64,000 nt of DNA, from the NCBI GenBank assembly GCA_022600195.1, contig JAHZKX010000045.1, forward strand, positions 62,001 through 126,000. The letters are read 5' to 3'. Position 1 is the stretch's first letter; each line of letters begins with the position of its first letter. Position numbers and translations under genes: made by a program. Origin of the DNA: Planctomycetota bacterium (GTDB lineage: Bacteria > Planctomycetota > Planctomycetia > Planctomycetales > Planctomycetaceae). The notes beneath the pieces were generated by a model. The model was not told the DNA's origin, made no database searches, and was given only the letters and a program-made list of their open reading frames with translations. Shown piece by piece: positions 8,993-17,217 of this stretch.

Positions 8993-11674
8993 ATGATACT
9001 GTCATCGCTTACAACCTGCTACCTTGCCTTACTGGCCGGATTACCCATCGAAGGAAATCTGGTAGAAGATACGCTACCGATCTTGACCTATTCATTTGAG
9101 ACGAAAGAAGATCAGGACTTTGATGATCACCCTGATGACTGGTCCCGCCGCAAAGGACCGGGATATCCTCAGTATGTTGAAGTGAACATTGATCGAAATT
9201 TAGGACACACCGGACAACAAAGCCTGCATTTTAAAGTCAATGGAGGACATGCTACCGTCTATTCCCCTCCTGAAAAGATTGATGCCGACCACGCTTATAT
9301 CTTTCGAGGTTATATCAAGACACAGCGATTAAAAAATGACGCGGCGATGATCTCCATTTCATTTTTGGACCATAGACGACAGCGTATTCAAAAATTTATG
9401 ACTCGACCGGTGACAGGAACCCATCGTGGCTGGGCGGAAGTGACCATTGGCCCGATCACTCCAAAACCAAATGTTCGATTTATTGTCATCGGCTGTCATG
9501 TCGCTCATAACAAACAGAAAGATATTTCAGGAGATATCTGGTTTGACGATCTTTGGTTAGGCAGCTTACCACAACTGGATATTCTGAATAATTATCATCG
9601 TCATTTTATAGATCATTCAGCGCAAGTTCGTGTCAGTAGTCGCATTACCGGACTCAATCCTAAAAACAAGTATCATCTTGATCTGGAATTAGTTGACAGC
9701 ATGAATCGCAGGGTTGCAGAGTCTTCTCTGAAGTTGTTAACGAAACCTGAAGATGCAAAAGGCGTTGTTGACAGTCGCTTATTGGATGGGAATAAGCATA
9801 CCGAAGTCTGGCGATTGAAGCCGATGGAATATGGTTTTTATGAAGTCAGATCAAATTTGGTACGCGATCAAAAATCGATTCTGGCTAAGAAAACAACATT
9901 TGCCGTCATGGATCTGGTCGTGCCTCGGCCGGAAGGAGAGTTCGGTTGGATCATATCCCAGGAAAATGATCAGTTGCCTATTAATGAGTTACCAGATATT
10001 GCCGCTCAGGCGGGGATCAACTGGATTAAATTTCCGTTGTGGAATGCCATGACGTCTGATGATCCACAGAGACCCGGTCGCATTGCAGAAATGCTGGATC
10101 AATTTTCGACGAAGGGAATTACACCGGTCGGGTTACTGAACCATCCCCCTAAAGAATTGCGATCTCAATTTGCGAAAGACTGGCAGGGAGTCAGTGGGAT
10201 TTTCTCGTTACCAGCAAGCTTCTGGTCCCCTTCGTTGGAAGAGATATTTGCCCGTTATACATCACTGGTAAATTATTGGCAGCTGGGTGGTGATGATGAT
10301 CTGAGTTTCATTGGGATGCAGAATCTGAATGAAGCATTGAAGAGTGTGAAAACGCAACTTGATTTAATTGGCCGCGATACCCATGTCGGAATTCACTGGG
10401 ACTGGAATACGCCACTACCTGCGAATGGTCCCGCGCATACTTTTATGTCCATCAGTAATAAAGAGCGGTTATCACCAGAAAGTCTGGCGGAAAAAATTCA
10501 TACTGTAAAAGAGTCGCCGGGAACCAGTCCGAAATGGGTGACATTAACACCACTTCCTAAAGATGGCTATTTACCTGAAGAGCGGGGTGTGGATCTGGCG
10601 AAGCGAATGGTCACTGCAAAGTATATGGGCGCTGATGGGATTTTTGCATCCTCTATCTTCAATGAGCAGCACGGGCTCCTGAACCAGAATGGCTCTCCTT
10701 CACTTCTGTTTCTTCCCTGGCGAACAGTGGCATTGGCACTTCAAGGGTCCAAGTACCTGGGTGCTTTCAATCTTCCCAATAAAAGCACGAATTATGTGTT
10801 TGTAAGAGATGATGAAGCAATATTGTTCATCTGGAATCATGAAACAACAGAAGAAGTGATTTATCTGGGGGAAGACATCTATGCGACGGATGTCTGGGGG
10901 AGAAGAATCACCTTAAAACGGGATCCTGTAACACGACGTCACATTCTTCCTGTAAGTTCTGCTCCCCTCATCATACGAAATTCGAATAAAGATATTGCTT
11001 ACTGGAGAATGGCGGCACAATTTGAGACCGGAAAATCCAAGAGTGAGTACGGAGGCCACGCGGATGCCATTATCGGAAAAAATACATTTTCACAGAGTAT
11101 TCGTGGTAAAGCAATTTTAAACGTGCCCAAGGGTTGGGAAACAGAACCAAAGGAGTGGGAATTTAATACGGGTGCGGGAGAAGATTATCGTCTCGGAACG
11201 TTTATGACACTGCCTTCGAATGCCAGCCTGGGGAAAAAAGATGTCTCGATAGATTATGAAATATTTGCGGAACGCAAATATTCGATCCGTGTCCATAGAC
11301 CCTATCATGTAGGGTTGGGAGATATCGTGATTAAGGTTATAGACAAAAAACTCGAAGGCAATTTACTGGAAGTCGAGCAAATCATTATCAACAATACATC
11401 ACCGCTCGAAACTCTTCAATTTCGTTGCAGCCTGTTCATTCCCAGTATGAAACGTTTGCAACGGTTTATCACTGAACTCAAAAGAGGTCAGGATCGAAAG
11501 CTGTATTATCTACCGAATGCAGATGCCTTGAGAGGAAAAGAACTCTGGATACGTGCAGAGCAGACAAATGGTCGTCGGATCTTAAATTATCGCTGGATCG
11601 TTGGTGAGAACTGGGAGCATCCCGATACGATTTCAAAAAAACAGATTGAAGTCAAAGATCCCAAAGTGCGTTAA
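8993..11674 (+). CDS. Large secreted protein with carbohydrate-binding-like domain and TIM-barrel-like core, function unknown
   Basis: 893 residues. The hydrophobic N-terminus (LSSLTTCYLALLAGLP) looks like a signal peptide, so it is probably exported. Residues ~28-195 resemble a CBM4/9-type jelly roll: SFETKEDQDFDDHPDDW at the start, an LGHTGQQSLHFKV block and WFDDLWLG at the end. Residues ~310-610 have the strand/helix rhythm of a glycoside-hydrolase-like TIM barrel (GINWIKFPLWNAM, FIGMQNLNEAL, HVGIHWDWN). The C-terminal third is beta-rich. I cannot name a GH family or catalytic pair. A role in polysaccharide breakdown or binding is an inference from layout. It is monocistronic and converges with scpB. 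Confidence 0.8.
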   Translation: MILSSLTTCYLALLAGLPIEGNLVEDTLPILTYSFETKEDQDFDDHPDDWSRRKGPGYPQYVEVNIDRNLGHTGQQSLHFKVNGGHATVYSPPEKIDADHAYIFRGYIKTQRLKNDAAMISISFLDHRRQRIQKFMTRPVTGTHRGWAEVTIGPITPKPNVRFIVIGCHVAHNKQKDISGDIWFDDLWLGSLPQLDILNNYHRHFIDHSAQVRVSSRITGLNPKNKYHLDLELVDSMNRRVAESSLKLLTKPEDAKGVVDSRLLDGNKHTEVWRLKPMEYGFYEVRSNLVRDQKSILAKKTTFAVMDLVVPRPEGEFGWIISQENDQLPINELPDIAAQAGINWIKFPLWNAMTSDDPQRPGRIAEMLDQFSTKGITPVGLLNHPPKELRSQFAKDWQGVSGIFSLPASFWSPSLEEIFARYTSLVNYWQLGGDDDLSFIGMQNLNEALKSVKTQLDLIGRDTHVGIHWDWNTPLPANGPAHTFMSISNKERLSPESLAEKIHTVKESPGTSPKWVTLTPLPKDGYLPEERGVDLAKRMVTAKYMGADGIFASSIFNEQHGLLNQNGSPSLLFLPWRTVALALQGSKYLGAFNLPNKSTNYVFVRDDEAILFIWNHETTEEVIYLGEDIYATDVWGRRITLKRDPVTRRHILPVSSAPLIIRNSNKDIAYWRMAAQFETGKSKSEYGGHADAIIGKNTFSQSIRGKAILNVPKGWETEPKEWEFNTGAGEDYRLGTFMTLPSNASLGKKDVSIDYEIFAERKYSIRVHRPYHVGLGDIVIKVIDKKLEGNLLEVEQIIINNTSPLETLQFRCSLFIPSMKRLQRFITELKRGQDRKLYYLPNADALRGKELWIRAEQTNGRRILNYRWIVGENWEHPDTISKKQIEVKDPKVR

Positions 11675-11702
11675 CTGCAATCTCTGTTGAAGTTGGTCAT
11701 AG

Positions 11703-12395
11703 TCAGGCTGCCGGTAGATCTTGATCTGTTTCTGATGGAATTTCCGTGTCGACTTCTGGTTCCGTTTCAGAGCTTGAATCAATAGAGAGCTCTGGTGGTC
11801 GAGATTTTTGTTGAGGCCTGACTCGAAGCTTTTCCCCCATTGGTAATTCGTCCAGACTTTTCAATCCGAAGATTTCCAGAAATTTCCGTGTTGATTCGTA
11901 GAGATAAGGGCGCCCCAATGAGTCATCTTTACCATTGATTCTGACCAGCCCGCGATCCATCAATTGTTTTAGCATTTCTGCACTCTGGACTCCACGAATC
12001 GACTCGATGTCGGCACGTGTGATCGGTTGGCGGTAAACGACCATCGCCAGCGTTTCCAGTGCCGGTGTAGAGAGCTTTAGGGCCGCCTGTCTTTGATGGA
12101 GCTTGTTGAGCCAGAATGCATACTGAGGCTGAGTCATCAGCTGATAGCCGGTTGCAACGCGTTTAATATGAAATGCGGAATTCGTGGAAGCGAACGCGGC
12201 ATTAAGTCTATCGATGAGTTCTTTTGCCTCCGCGGCATTGGCAAGGGTAGCTAATTGTGAAATTTTTCTGGTAGAAAGTGCGCTGTCAGCAACAAACAGC
12301 ACCGCTTCTACTTTAGCCATCTTCAGGCTGCGTTTGGTTTCCACTGCATGTTCAGAGGCAAACTGCAACGCTTCCGCCTGCGTCGGATGAATCAT
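11703..12395 (-). CDS. scpB: Segregation and condensation protein B
   Basis: Part of the SMC-ScpA-ScpB complex that compacts and segregates chromosomes. Two winged-helix domains are visible: KVEAVLFVADSALSTRKISQLA opens the first, and LETLAMVVYRQPITRADIESIRGV plus LMDRGLVRINGKDDSLGRPYLYE form the conserved second. The last ~45 residues are acidic and low-complexity. I placed the start at ATG 12395 (MIHPTQ). The frame is open to ATG 12512, but the extra 39 residues are Ser/Thr/Asn-rich and unlike ScpB, while another frame there looks more protein-like (see 12352-12519). scpA is not in the window. Confidence 0.9.
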   Translation of the reverse strand: MIHPTQAEALQFASEHAVETKRSLKMAKVEAVLFVADSALSTRKISQLATLANAAEAKELIDRLNAAFASTNSAFHIKRVATGYQLMTQPQYAFWLNKLHQRQAALKLSTPALETLAMVVYRQPITRADIESIRGVQSAEMLKQLMDRGLVRINGKDDSLGRPYLYESTRKFLEIFGLKSLDELPMGEKLRVRPQQKSRPPELSIDSSSETEPEVDTEIPSETDQDLPAA

Positions 12396-12519
12396 CAAGT
12401 TCCAGCGGAATGATCTTGCTGATGTATTCTGGTGCCGAGTAGTAGCGAGCGAATGACTCGAGGTGCCAACGGGCCCCGGGTTGCAGTTCGAAAGAGAAGG
12501 ACTGGAAAACATTCGTGGT
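12352..12519 (-). other. Protein-like open frame between the lipoprotein stop and scpB, no obvious start codon
   Basis: Directly after the TAA of the lipoprotein gene (12520-12522) the same frame stays open for 55 codons to TGA at 12352-12354. It encodes a convincing-looking sequence (part: FELQPGARWHLESFARYY, then SAPEYISKIIPLEL). There is no ATG, GTG or TTG in this frame, but an ATG at 12512 lies one frame off. It may be a small gene with a non-standard start, a frameshifted small gene, or a remnant of a longer protein. It overlaps the chosen scpB start by 44 bp. Confidence 0.3.
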
Positions 12520-14172
12520 TTACCGAACCGTAAAGTTTTGAGTGTAAGTGGCTACTTTCTGGCTGATTTCGTCTTCCACAGTCAATTTCATGATGTGCGG
12601 TCCCAATGAAATATTGCGTGGTATTTCAAACTTGTAGCTATGAAAGTAATCTTTGCGAACATTCCGACAGAGATCCTCTGTCGTATCAAAGGGGATCTCT
12701 GCAACCAGATCTCCATTAGAGCCCGCTTTGAAAATTTGAACTTTGGATTTTAAAAGAGTTCGATACATTCCATCGGCTGTCAGTTCGCTGGTGAAGTTTT
12801 CTATTTCTGAATAGACGAGTACTGGGCGGCCAGGCGTGTATTCATCACGTTCGAAGCGTTCGTAGCTTCCAAAGCTATTAATTTTATGACAGAAGGCAAC
12901 ATTTTTGAGTTTGAGATTGGCATTTTCCTGTAGTCGGGCCGTTGCCTGTCTCAACTGGGATACTGTTTGAGTCGCACGGTCGGCCTGATCCGGAATTGCT
13001 TCGCGATCGAAATAGTTGGCAACAGCCCAGAAAGTCTGCTGCCAGAATTCTTGATCAGCGGGATTAATTCCGGGAATCGCTTCTAAAGCACGTTCGTGTT
13101 GATTCGCCATCAAATACAACATTCTGAGATAAACGTGCCTTTCAATGAAGTTTTGTTTTTCCTCAGGTGTTGACCCTGGTTCTAATTGTGAAATTTCTGC
13201 TTCCGCTACCGAAATCAGATTTTCCAGTTGATTTGCGGAAGAGTAATCAGCTAATTCTGTTGGATTGACGGTTGGTATGGGTGTGGCATTTTCTGGTTCG
13301 AGTTGAGAAACAGGGGTGCCGAGAGACTGTGTGGCATTCTCCTGCGGGCCCGAAATTGCAGTGCTCGTGCGTGAAATTCCACTCTGCAAAGCAGATGTTC
13401 CCTGTTGAAAAGCAGATGACAGCTTCTTTTTCACTGTTCCGACGACAGGGATATTGTTGAGTCCCCGACTGATTGTTTCTGATCTGGAATAAGCTTGAGG
13501 TTGTGCAGGGCTAATTGCAGGCAGACCTGTTTCAGGATATGTGCCGACTGATTCCAGGTTCCCCAGACTGACTGGATTTGATGTGGGGTCCGTTTGAAGA
13601 GTGCCGGGAGACAATTGACCGGGAGGTTGGGTTGCTTGAACGCTGGTTTGAACTACCTTCGATTGTAGATCTCCTGGTTGAGTGTGTCCCAGTCCGGGTA
13701 GAGACACAGGAGAAGACTCACTTGGATTTTTTCCGGCCAGTTGTTCTTTGCGCTGTTGCTCCATACTATTGACCATTCTCCGCGTACGGAGAATGTTTTT
13801 GATCATATCCGGATCAACGCCTTTGAAACTATCTAAGTACTGTGCGCGTTCCTTAGGTGAGGCATCTTTTAGTTCCGCATTAATATAGGCCAGGAGTTCG
13901 ACATTATGGGAGGTGATGTTGCCTGCTTCGTCTTTCGCTGTTGCCTCTATCTTTGATTTCGCATCACTATTCTCTGGTTTATCTTCAATTGCTACGACAG
14001 CCGTTTCTTCTGGCGCAACTTTCTTTTTCGAAACAAATGATTTCCCCCATTTCCAGGGCGCAGTGGGGGCTTTCCAGGCCATAGTTTTCTGGCCGGGTGT
14101 TGAAGTGCATCCACTTATCAAAAATAAAATTAGAACAGCAGGGAGTACCATGCTGAGCCGGAATTGTTTCAT
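12520..14172 (-). CDS. Planctomycete-type lipoprotein of unknown function
   Basis: 550 residues. The N-terminus is a lipoprotein signal peptide with lipobox LISGC (Cys about 22). Residues ~25-330 are low-complexity, rich in S, Q, P, T and G and probably disordered. A helical stretch around 330-440 (SVAEAEISQLEPGSTPEEKQNFIERHVYLRMLY) recalls a TPR-like unit. The last ~110 residues are beta-rich (PGRPVLVYSEIENFTSE, GPHIMKLTVEDEIS) and end in NFTVR. I do not recognise a named family; a periplasmic or outer-membrane scaffold is possible. Its stop lies just before the scpB region on the same strand. Confidence 0.85.
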   Translation of the reverse strand: MKQFRLSMVLPAVLILFLISGCTSTPGQKTMAWKAPTAPWKWGKSFVSKKKVAPEETAVVAIEDKPENSDAKSKIEATAKDEAGNITSHNVELLAYINAELKDASPKERAQYLDSFKGVDPDMIKNILRTRRMVNSMEQQRKEQLAGKNPSESSPVSLPGLGHTQPGDLQSKVVQTSVQATQPPGQLSPGTLQTDPTSNPVSLGNLESVGTYPETGLPAISPAQPQAYSRSETISRGLNNIPVVGTVKKKLSSAFQQGTSALQSGISRTSTAISGPQENATQSLGTPVSQLEPENATPIPTVNPTELADYSSANQLENLISVAEAEISQLEPGSTPEEKQNFIERHVYLRMLYLMANQHERALEAIPGINPADQEFWQQTFWAVANYFDREAIPDQADRATQTVSQLRQATARLQENANLKLKNVAFCHKINSFGSYERFERDEYTPGRPVLVYSEIENFTSELTADGMYRTLLKSKVQIFKAGSNGDLVAEIPFDTTEDLCRNVRKDYFHSYKFEIPRNISLGPHIMKLTVEDEISQKVATYTQNFTVR

Positions 14173-14221
14173 TACGTTGTCCGGATCATAAAGGTAAGGA
14201 GCTCAATTAATTAGGAGCACA

Positions 14222-14278
14222 ATGGCTGTGCCGATCATTGAAATGGTAAAGGAAATGGGTGAACCAGAAGAAAACTGA
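14222..14278 (+). CDS. Possible 18-residue micro-ORF in an intergenic region
   Basis: ATG 14222 to TGA 14278 encodes MAVPIIEMVKEMGEPEEN, preceded by AGGAG at 14213-14217 (4 nt spacing). It lies in the 316 bp gap (14173-14488) upstream of the lipoprotein gene and on the opposite strand. I see no other structure in that gap. It may be chance. Confidence 0.15.
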   Translation: MAVPIIEMVKEMGEPEEN

Positions 14279-14488
14279 TTCATGTCTCAGTCTTTGAAGT
14301 GAATAGGAGAGCTGTTTTTTATAAAAAAATCCCAAATGAAGCAAGATCGATTCAAGATCTAAGTAAACAGGACCGGGAGACTGGCGAAATTCTGAGAAGA
14401 AATGAGCTGCGAGAGAGAAATATTGCAGATATCAAACGTTGTAAGTCCTGTATTTTAAATTGCTTATGAGTGAAGAGAAGGGTTCAGT

Positions 14489-15133
14489 CTATTCTCCAGA
14501 TTCCATTTTCTTTTGAACATGGAAAAAGTTTCCGCCTTTCAATTTCATATCATCTGTTCCCCAGGATATGGTTTTGTCCTGTTGGGAGAGTAGTGGAATA
14601 TGTTTTGAGCAATGAATGTAAGCCTCTTCCACTTCAACCTTGACCCAGCGTTCTGGCTTTTTACCATTATCCGCTGCGATGTCATTCAGAATTTCTAGTG
14701 GTGTCACATTTGATTCCAGAAAATCGCAGTTTTCTACAATGCTTGCTTTACCATTAATGTGAAGGCCAATAGTGGATTTGAAGAAATCGAGAAACATCAA
14801 ACCAATATGTGGGTTTTCCGAAATATTACCAAGCGAGGCTAAGACCCCGTTTCCACGGTATTCCGGATATGCAAGCGATTTTTTGTTGAGAATTCGCACA
14901 AAACCAGGGAGTCCGGCGCGAAATGAGCTGTCGCATTCCCCTTTGGAATCGGAGGTCGCAATAAAAAGCAGTTCCTGTTCCCGGATAAACTCCTGCATGT
15001 GGGGATTCAGGAAGTCGATCATCTGCCGTTCGTAAAAGCGATCAGCTCTTTTTTTGGTTCCGTATTTTTCTTGTAGCCTCCGCTCACCGTTTGAGCCGAA
15101 ACAGGATTCTTCATATTCCATTACGTTATCCAA
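14489..15133 (-). CDS. Pyridoxamine 5'-phosphate oxidase-fold flavin-binding-like protein
   Basis: 214 residues. The middle (EFIREQELLFIATSDSKGECDSSFRAGLPGFV, then LAYPEYRGNGVLASLGNISENPHIGLMFLDF) matches the split-barrel PNPOx-like family that binds FMN or F420. Substrate is unknown. The N-terminal ~35 residues are variable. It has no signal peptide. It lies 45 bp downstream of... the secreted hydrolase's 3' end is on its left, both on the minus strand, so they are probably separate units. True PdxH function is not claimed because its pyridoxine-binding motifs are absent. Confidence 0.78.
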   Translation of the reverse strand: MDNVMEYEESCFGSNGERRLQEKYGTKKRADRFYERQMIDFLNPHMQEFIREQELLFIATSDSKGECDSSFRAGLPGFVRILNKKSLAYPEYRGNGVLASLGNISENPHIGLMFLDFFKSTIGLHINGKASIVENCDFLESNVTPLEILNDIAADNGKKPERWVKVEVEEAYIHCSKHIPLLSQQDKTISWGTDDMKLKGGNFFHVQKKMESGE

Positions 15134-15178
15134 ATATTCCTGTTTTGATGAAAACTTACAATCGTTTTTGATCCTGAC

Positions 15179-17143
15179 TTATGGCAAATTCCAGTTGCTG
15201 TCAAACAGCTCTGCCCAGACTGTTTTGTTTTCGAACGATCCTGATTTGGTTTTCTGGAATTGAATAATGGCGATGTCTCCCAATTTCGGGAAGAGCCATG
15301 AATTGGACGCACGAAAATCTTTTTCATGCATCGTGTGTCCGGAGTTAATCACCACATAGCGGGCAGGGTTCAATGGATTGGGATAGATCAGAACGACGCC
15401 GTGATTTTGAGTCTCGTAGTTTTTTCCATTGACAGTAATTTGGTCTTTGGCCCATTGAATGGGAAGGTCTTCGACGATTTTAGCAATCAGAGAATTGGAG
15501 CCCGGATCGCCAAATAGAATCAGATTTTTATCAGCGATGATTTTGTCACTGACTTCGTGATCATTGATGACTGGTACTTTTGCTCTGAGCCACTTATCAA
15601 ATTCTTTTTCAAACAGAGCCAGAACTGACTGAGACCATTCATGGAGTTCATTATTCCAGGCTTTGCCTGTGCCTTTCACGCAGACAAATGGAAGTGTAAA
15701 CGCATCATCGATGGGTCCTTGCAGATTGCGTCGTTTTTTCTGGTCCGGATTTTCGATAAATGTTCTGGAGTCTTCATATTTTAAAACATCCCAGCCATTG
15801 TTGCTTCTCACATAATACACCTGCGGTAACAGGCCTTCTGCGGCCGATTCGAGGGGGAGCAGGGTTCCATCCAGTTCCACTTTGTAGGCGATATCCCGGG
15901 CTATTGAGAGCGCGTTTACATTTTCGGTTTTGAGAACCAGATTTCCCGATTCTTTTTCAATGCCTCCCTCTACGATAGTCGGTTCATACATTTCGTCAAG
16001 TTCTTCGATTGTCAGCCATTCGCACTCATTGAATTTGGGAGTATATGTGATGAAGCGAATCTGTTTTTTTCCGGGCCAGGCAGGGCGACCCTGTTTTGAG
16101 TGATTCAGTAAATCAGCAAGGTAATCCTGAAAGGCGGGCATCCGACCCTGATGGGCCGCTTCCGGGCTGATATAGAGTGCGATGTTAATGTCATGCGCTT
16201 TCGCCTTCTCCACCATTCTGGTACTTGAGACCAGTTGCTTGTCCTTACCACCACCATAGGTCACGACGGGCACGTTGGCTGCGTTCAATGCGTAATCGAT
16301 CGAATCATAAATACGAAGAGTTTTGTGTTGGTAATGTGGCAGTTTTTCTTTGTGGTTCTGGTACTGATAAAAGTCGACGAATCCAGCGCCGGGGCCTACT
16401 CCACACCAGAGAGAAGGGTAATGCAGACCCAGATGCCAGGCACCAGCGCCCCCCATCGAAAAGCCACGCATTGTAATGCGTTTCTTGTCGATCATGTAAC
16501 GTTGACTTACATCTGCAATGGCTTCGTGCACATCGGTTTCGCCACTCCATCGCCATCCATTATTAATACGACCGAAGGGAGCAAGATGGATCCAGTTGTG
16601 TCCTTCTCGTGGTGCCCTGCGGCTGGCTTGATTAATGAATGAAACTTCATTGAGTGTACTGCCACGACCATGTAGTTCCACATGCAGAGGCCAGCGTTGA
16701 TTCGATTTTGTTTTAAAGTCTGAGGGAAAGGTGATCGCATAAGGCTGGGCGGAACCGTCAACTTTTGAGTAATAGCCGAAGATGACAGTTCCGGTTTGCT
16801 GCAGCCACTTCGGTGTGCCTGCCTTGAGTTGTTGGGCTCGCTTTAATCCTGTTTCGAGAACCTGATCGGTATATTTCACATATTGGGGTTTGTAAAATTC
16901 GTTGTGTCTGAGAATCCATTCCGCGGCCTTGGCGTAGACCTCGACATCAGCGAGCAGAGGTCTTTTGATTTTTTGATCCTGCTTTAACTGAGTAATTTGA
17001 GTTTGAAGCTCTTTAAGTTGCTGCTCCAGTTTGGCACGCTCTTGTGGCGCTGGCTCTTGCGCTCCCAAACGTTGGGTGTTCGCAAAAAAGGAGGCCGACA
17101 ACACTAGTGAGATAATGATGCTGAAGCAAAAGAGGCGATTCAT
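15179..17143 (-). CDS. Secreted alpha/beta hydrolase (prolyl-oligopeptidase/PHB-depolymerase-like)
   Basis: 654 residues with a signal peptide (about 1-28, FCFSIIISLVLSASFFA) followed by a short Gln/Lys-rich coiled coil (about 30-60). The hydrolase core at ~120-360 has a nucleophile elbow GFSMGG near residue 225, an oxyanion-like LHVELHGRGS strand earlier and a candidate His in AAHQGRMP. The C-terminal half (about 380-654) is a separate domain with a Rossmann-like NLILFGDPGSNSLIAKIVEDLP strand and an ARYVVINSG segment. This layout is common among secreted planctomycete esterases. The substrate, probably an ester or peptide of an environmental polymer, is not determinable. Confidence 0.82.
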   Translation of the reverse strand: MNRLFCFSIIISLVLSASFFANTQRLGAQEPAPQERAKLEQQLKELQTQITQLKQDQKIKRPLLADVEVYAKAAEWILRHNEFYKPQYVKYTDQVLETGLKRAQQLKAGTPKWLQQTGTVIFGYYSKVDGSAQPYAITFPSDFKTKSNQRWPLHVELHGRGSTLNEVSFINQASRRAPREGHNWIHLAPFGRINNGWRWSGETDVHEAIADVSQRYMIDKKRITMRGFSMGGAGAWHLGLHYPSLWCGVGPGAGFVDFYQYQNHKEKLPHYQHKTLRIYDSIDYALNAANVPVVTYGGGKDKQLVSSTRMVEKAKAHDINIALYISPEAAHQGRMPAFQDYLADLLNHSKQGRPAWPGKKQIRFITYTPKFNECEWLTIEELDEMYEPTIVEGGIEKESGNLVLKTENVNALSIARDIAYKVELDGTLLPLESAAEGLLPQVYYVRSNNGWDVLKYEDSRTFIENPDQKKRRNLQGPIDDAFTLPFVCVKGTGKAWNNELHEWSQSVLALFEKEFDKWLRAKVPVINDHEVSDKIIADKNLILFGDPGSNSLIAKIVEDLPIQWAKDQITVNGKNYETQNHGVVLIYPNPLNPARYVVINSGHTMHEKDFRASNSWLFPKLGDIAIIQFQKTKSGSFENKTVWAELFDSNWNLP

Positions 17144-17217
17144 GGTGGAACCCTGATAATGACCAAGATTAGTTTCAATCCGAAATGAAACGGCAACTTG
17201 CCGCTAAAGTAACATTA

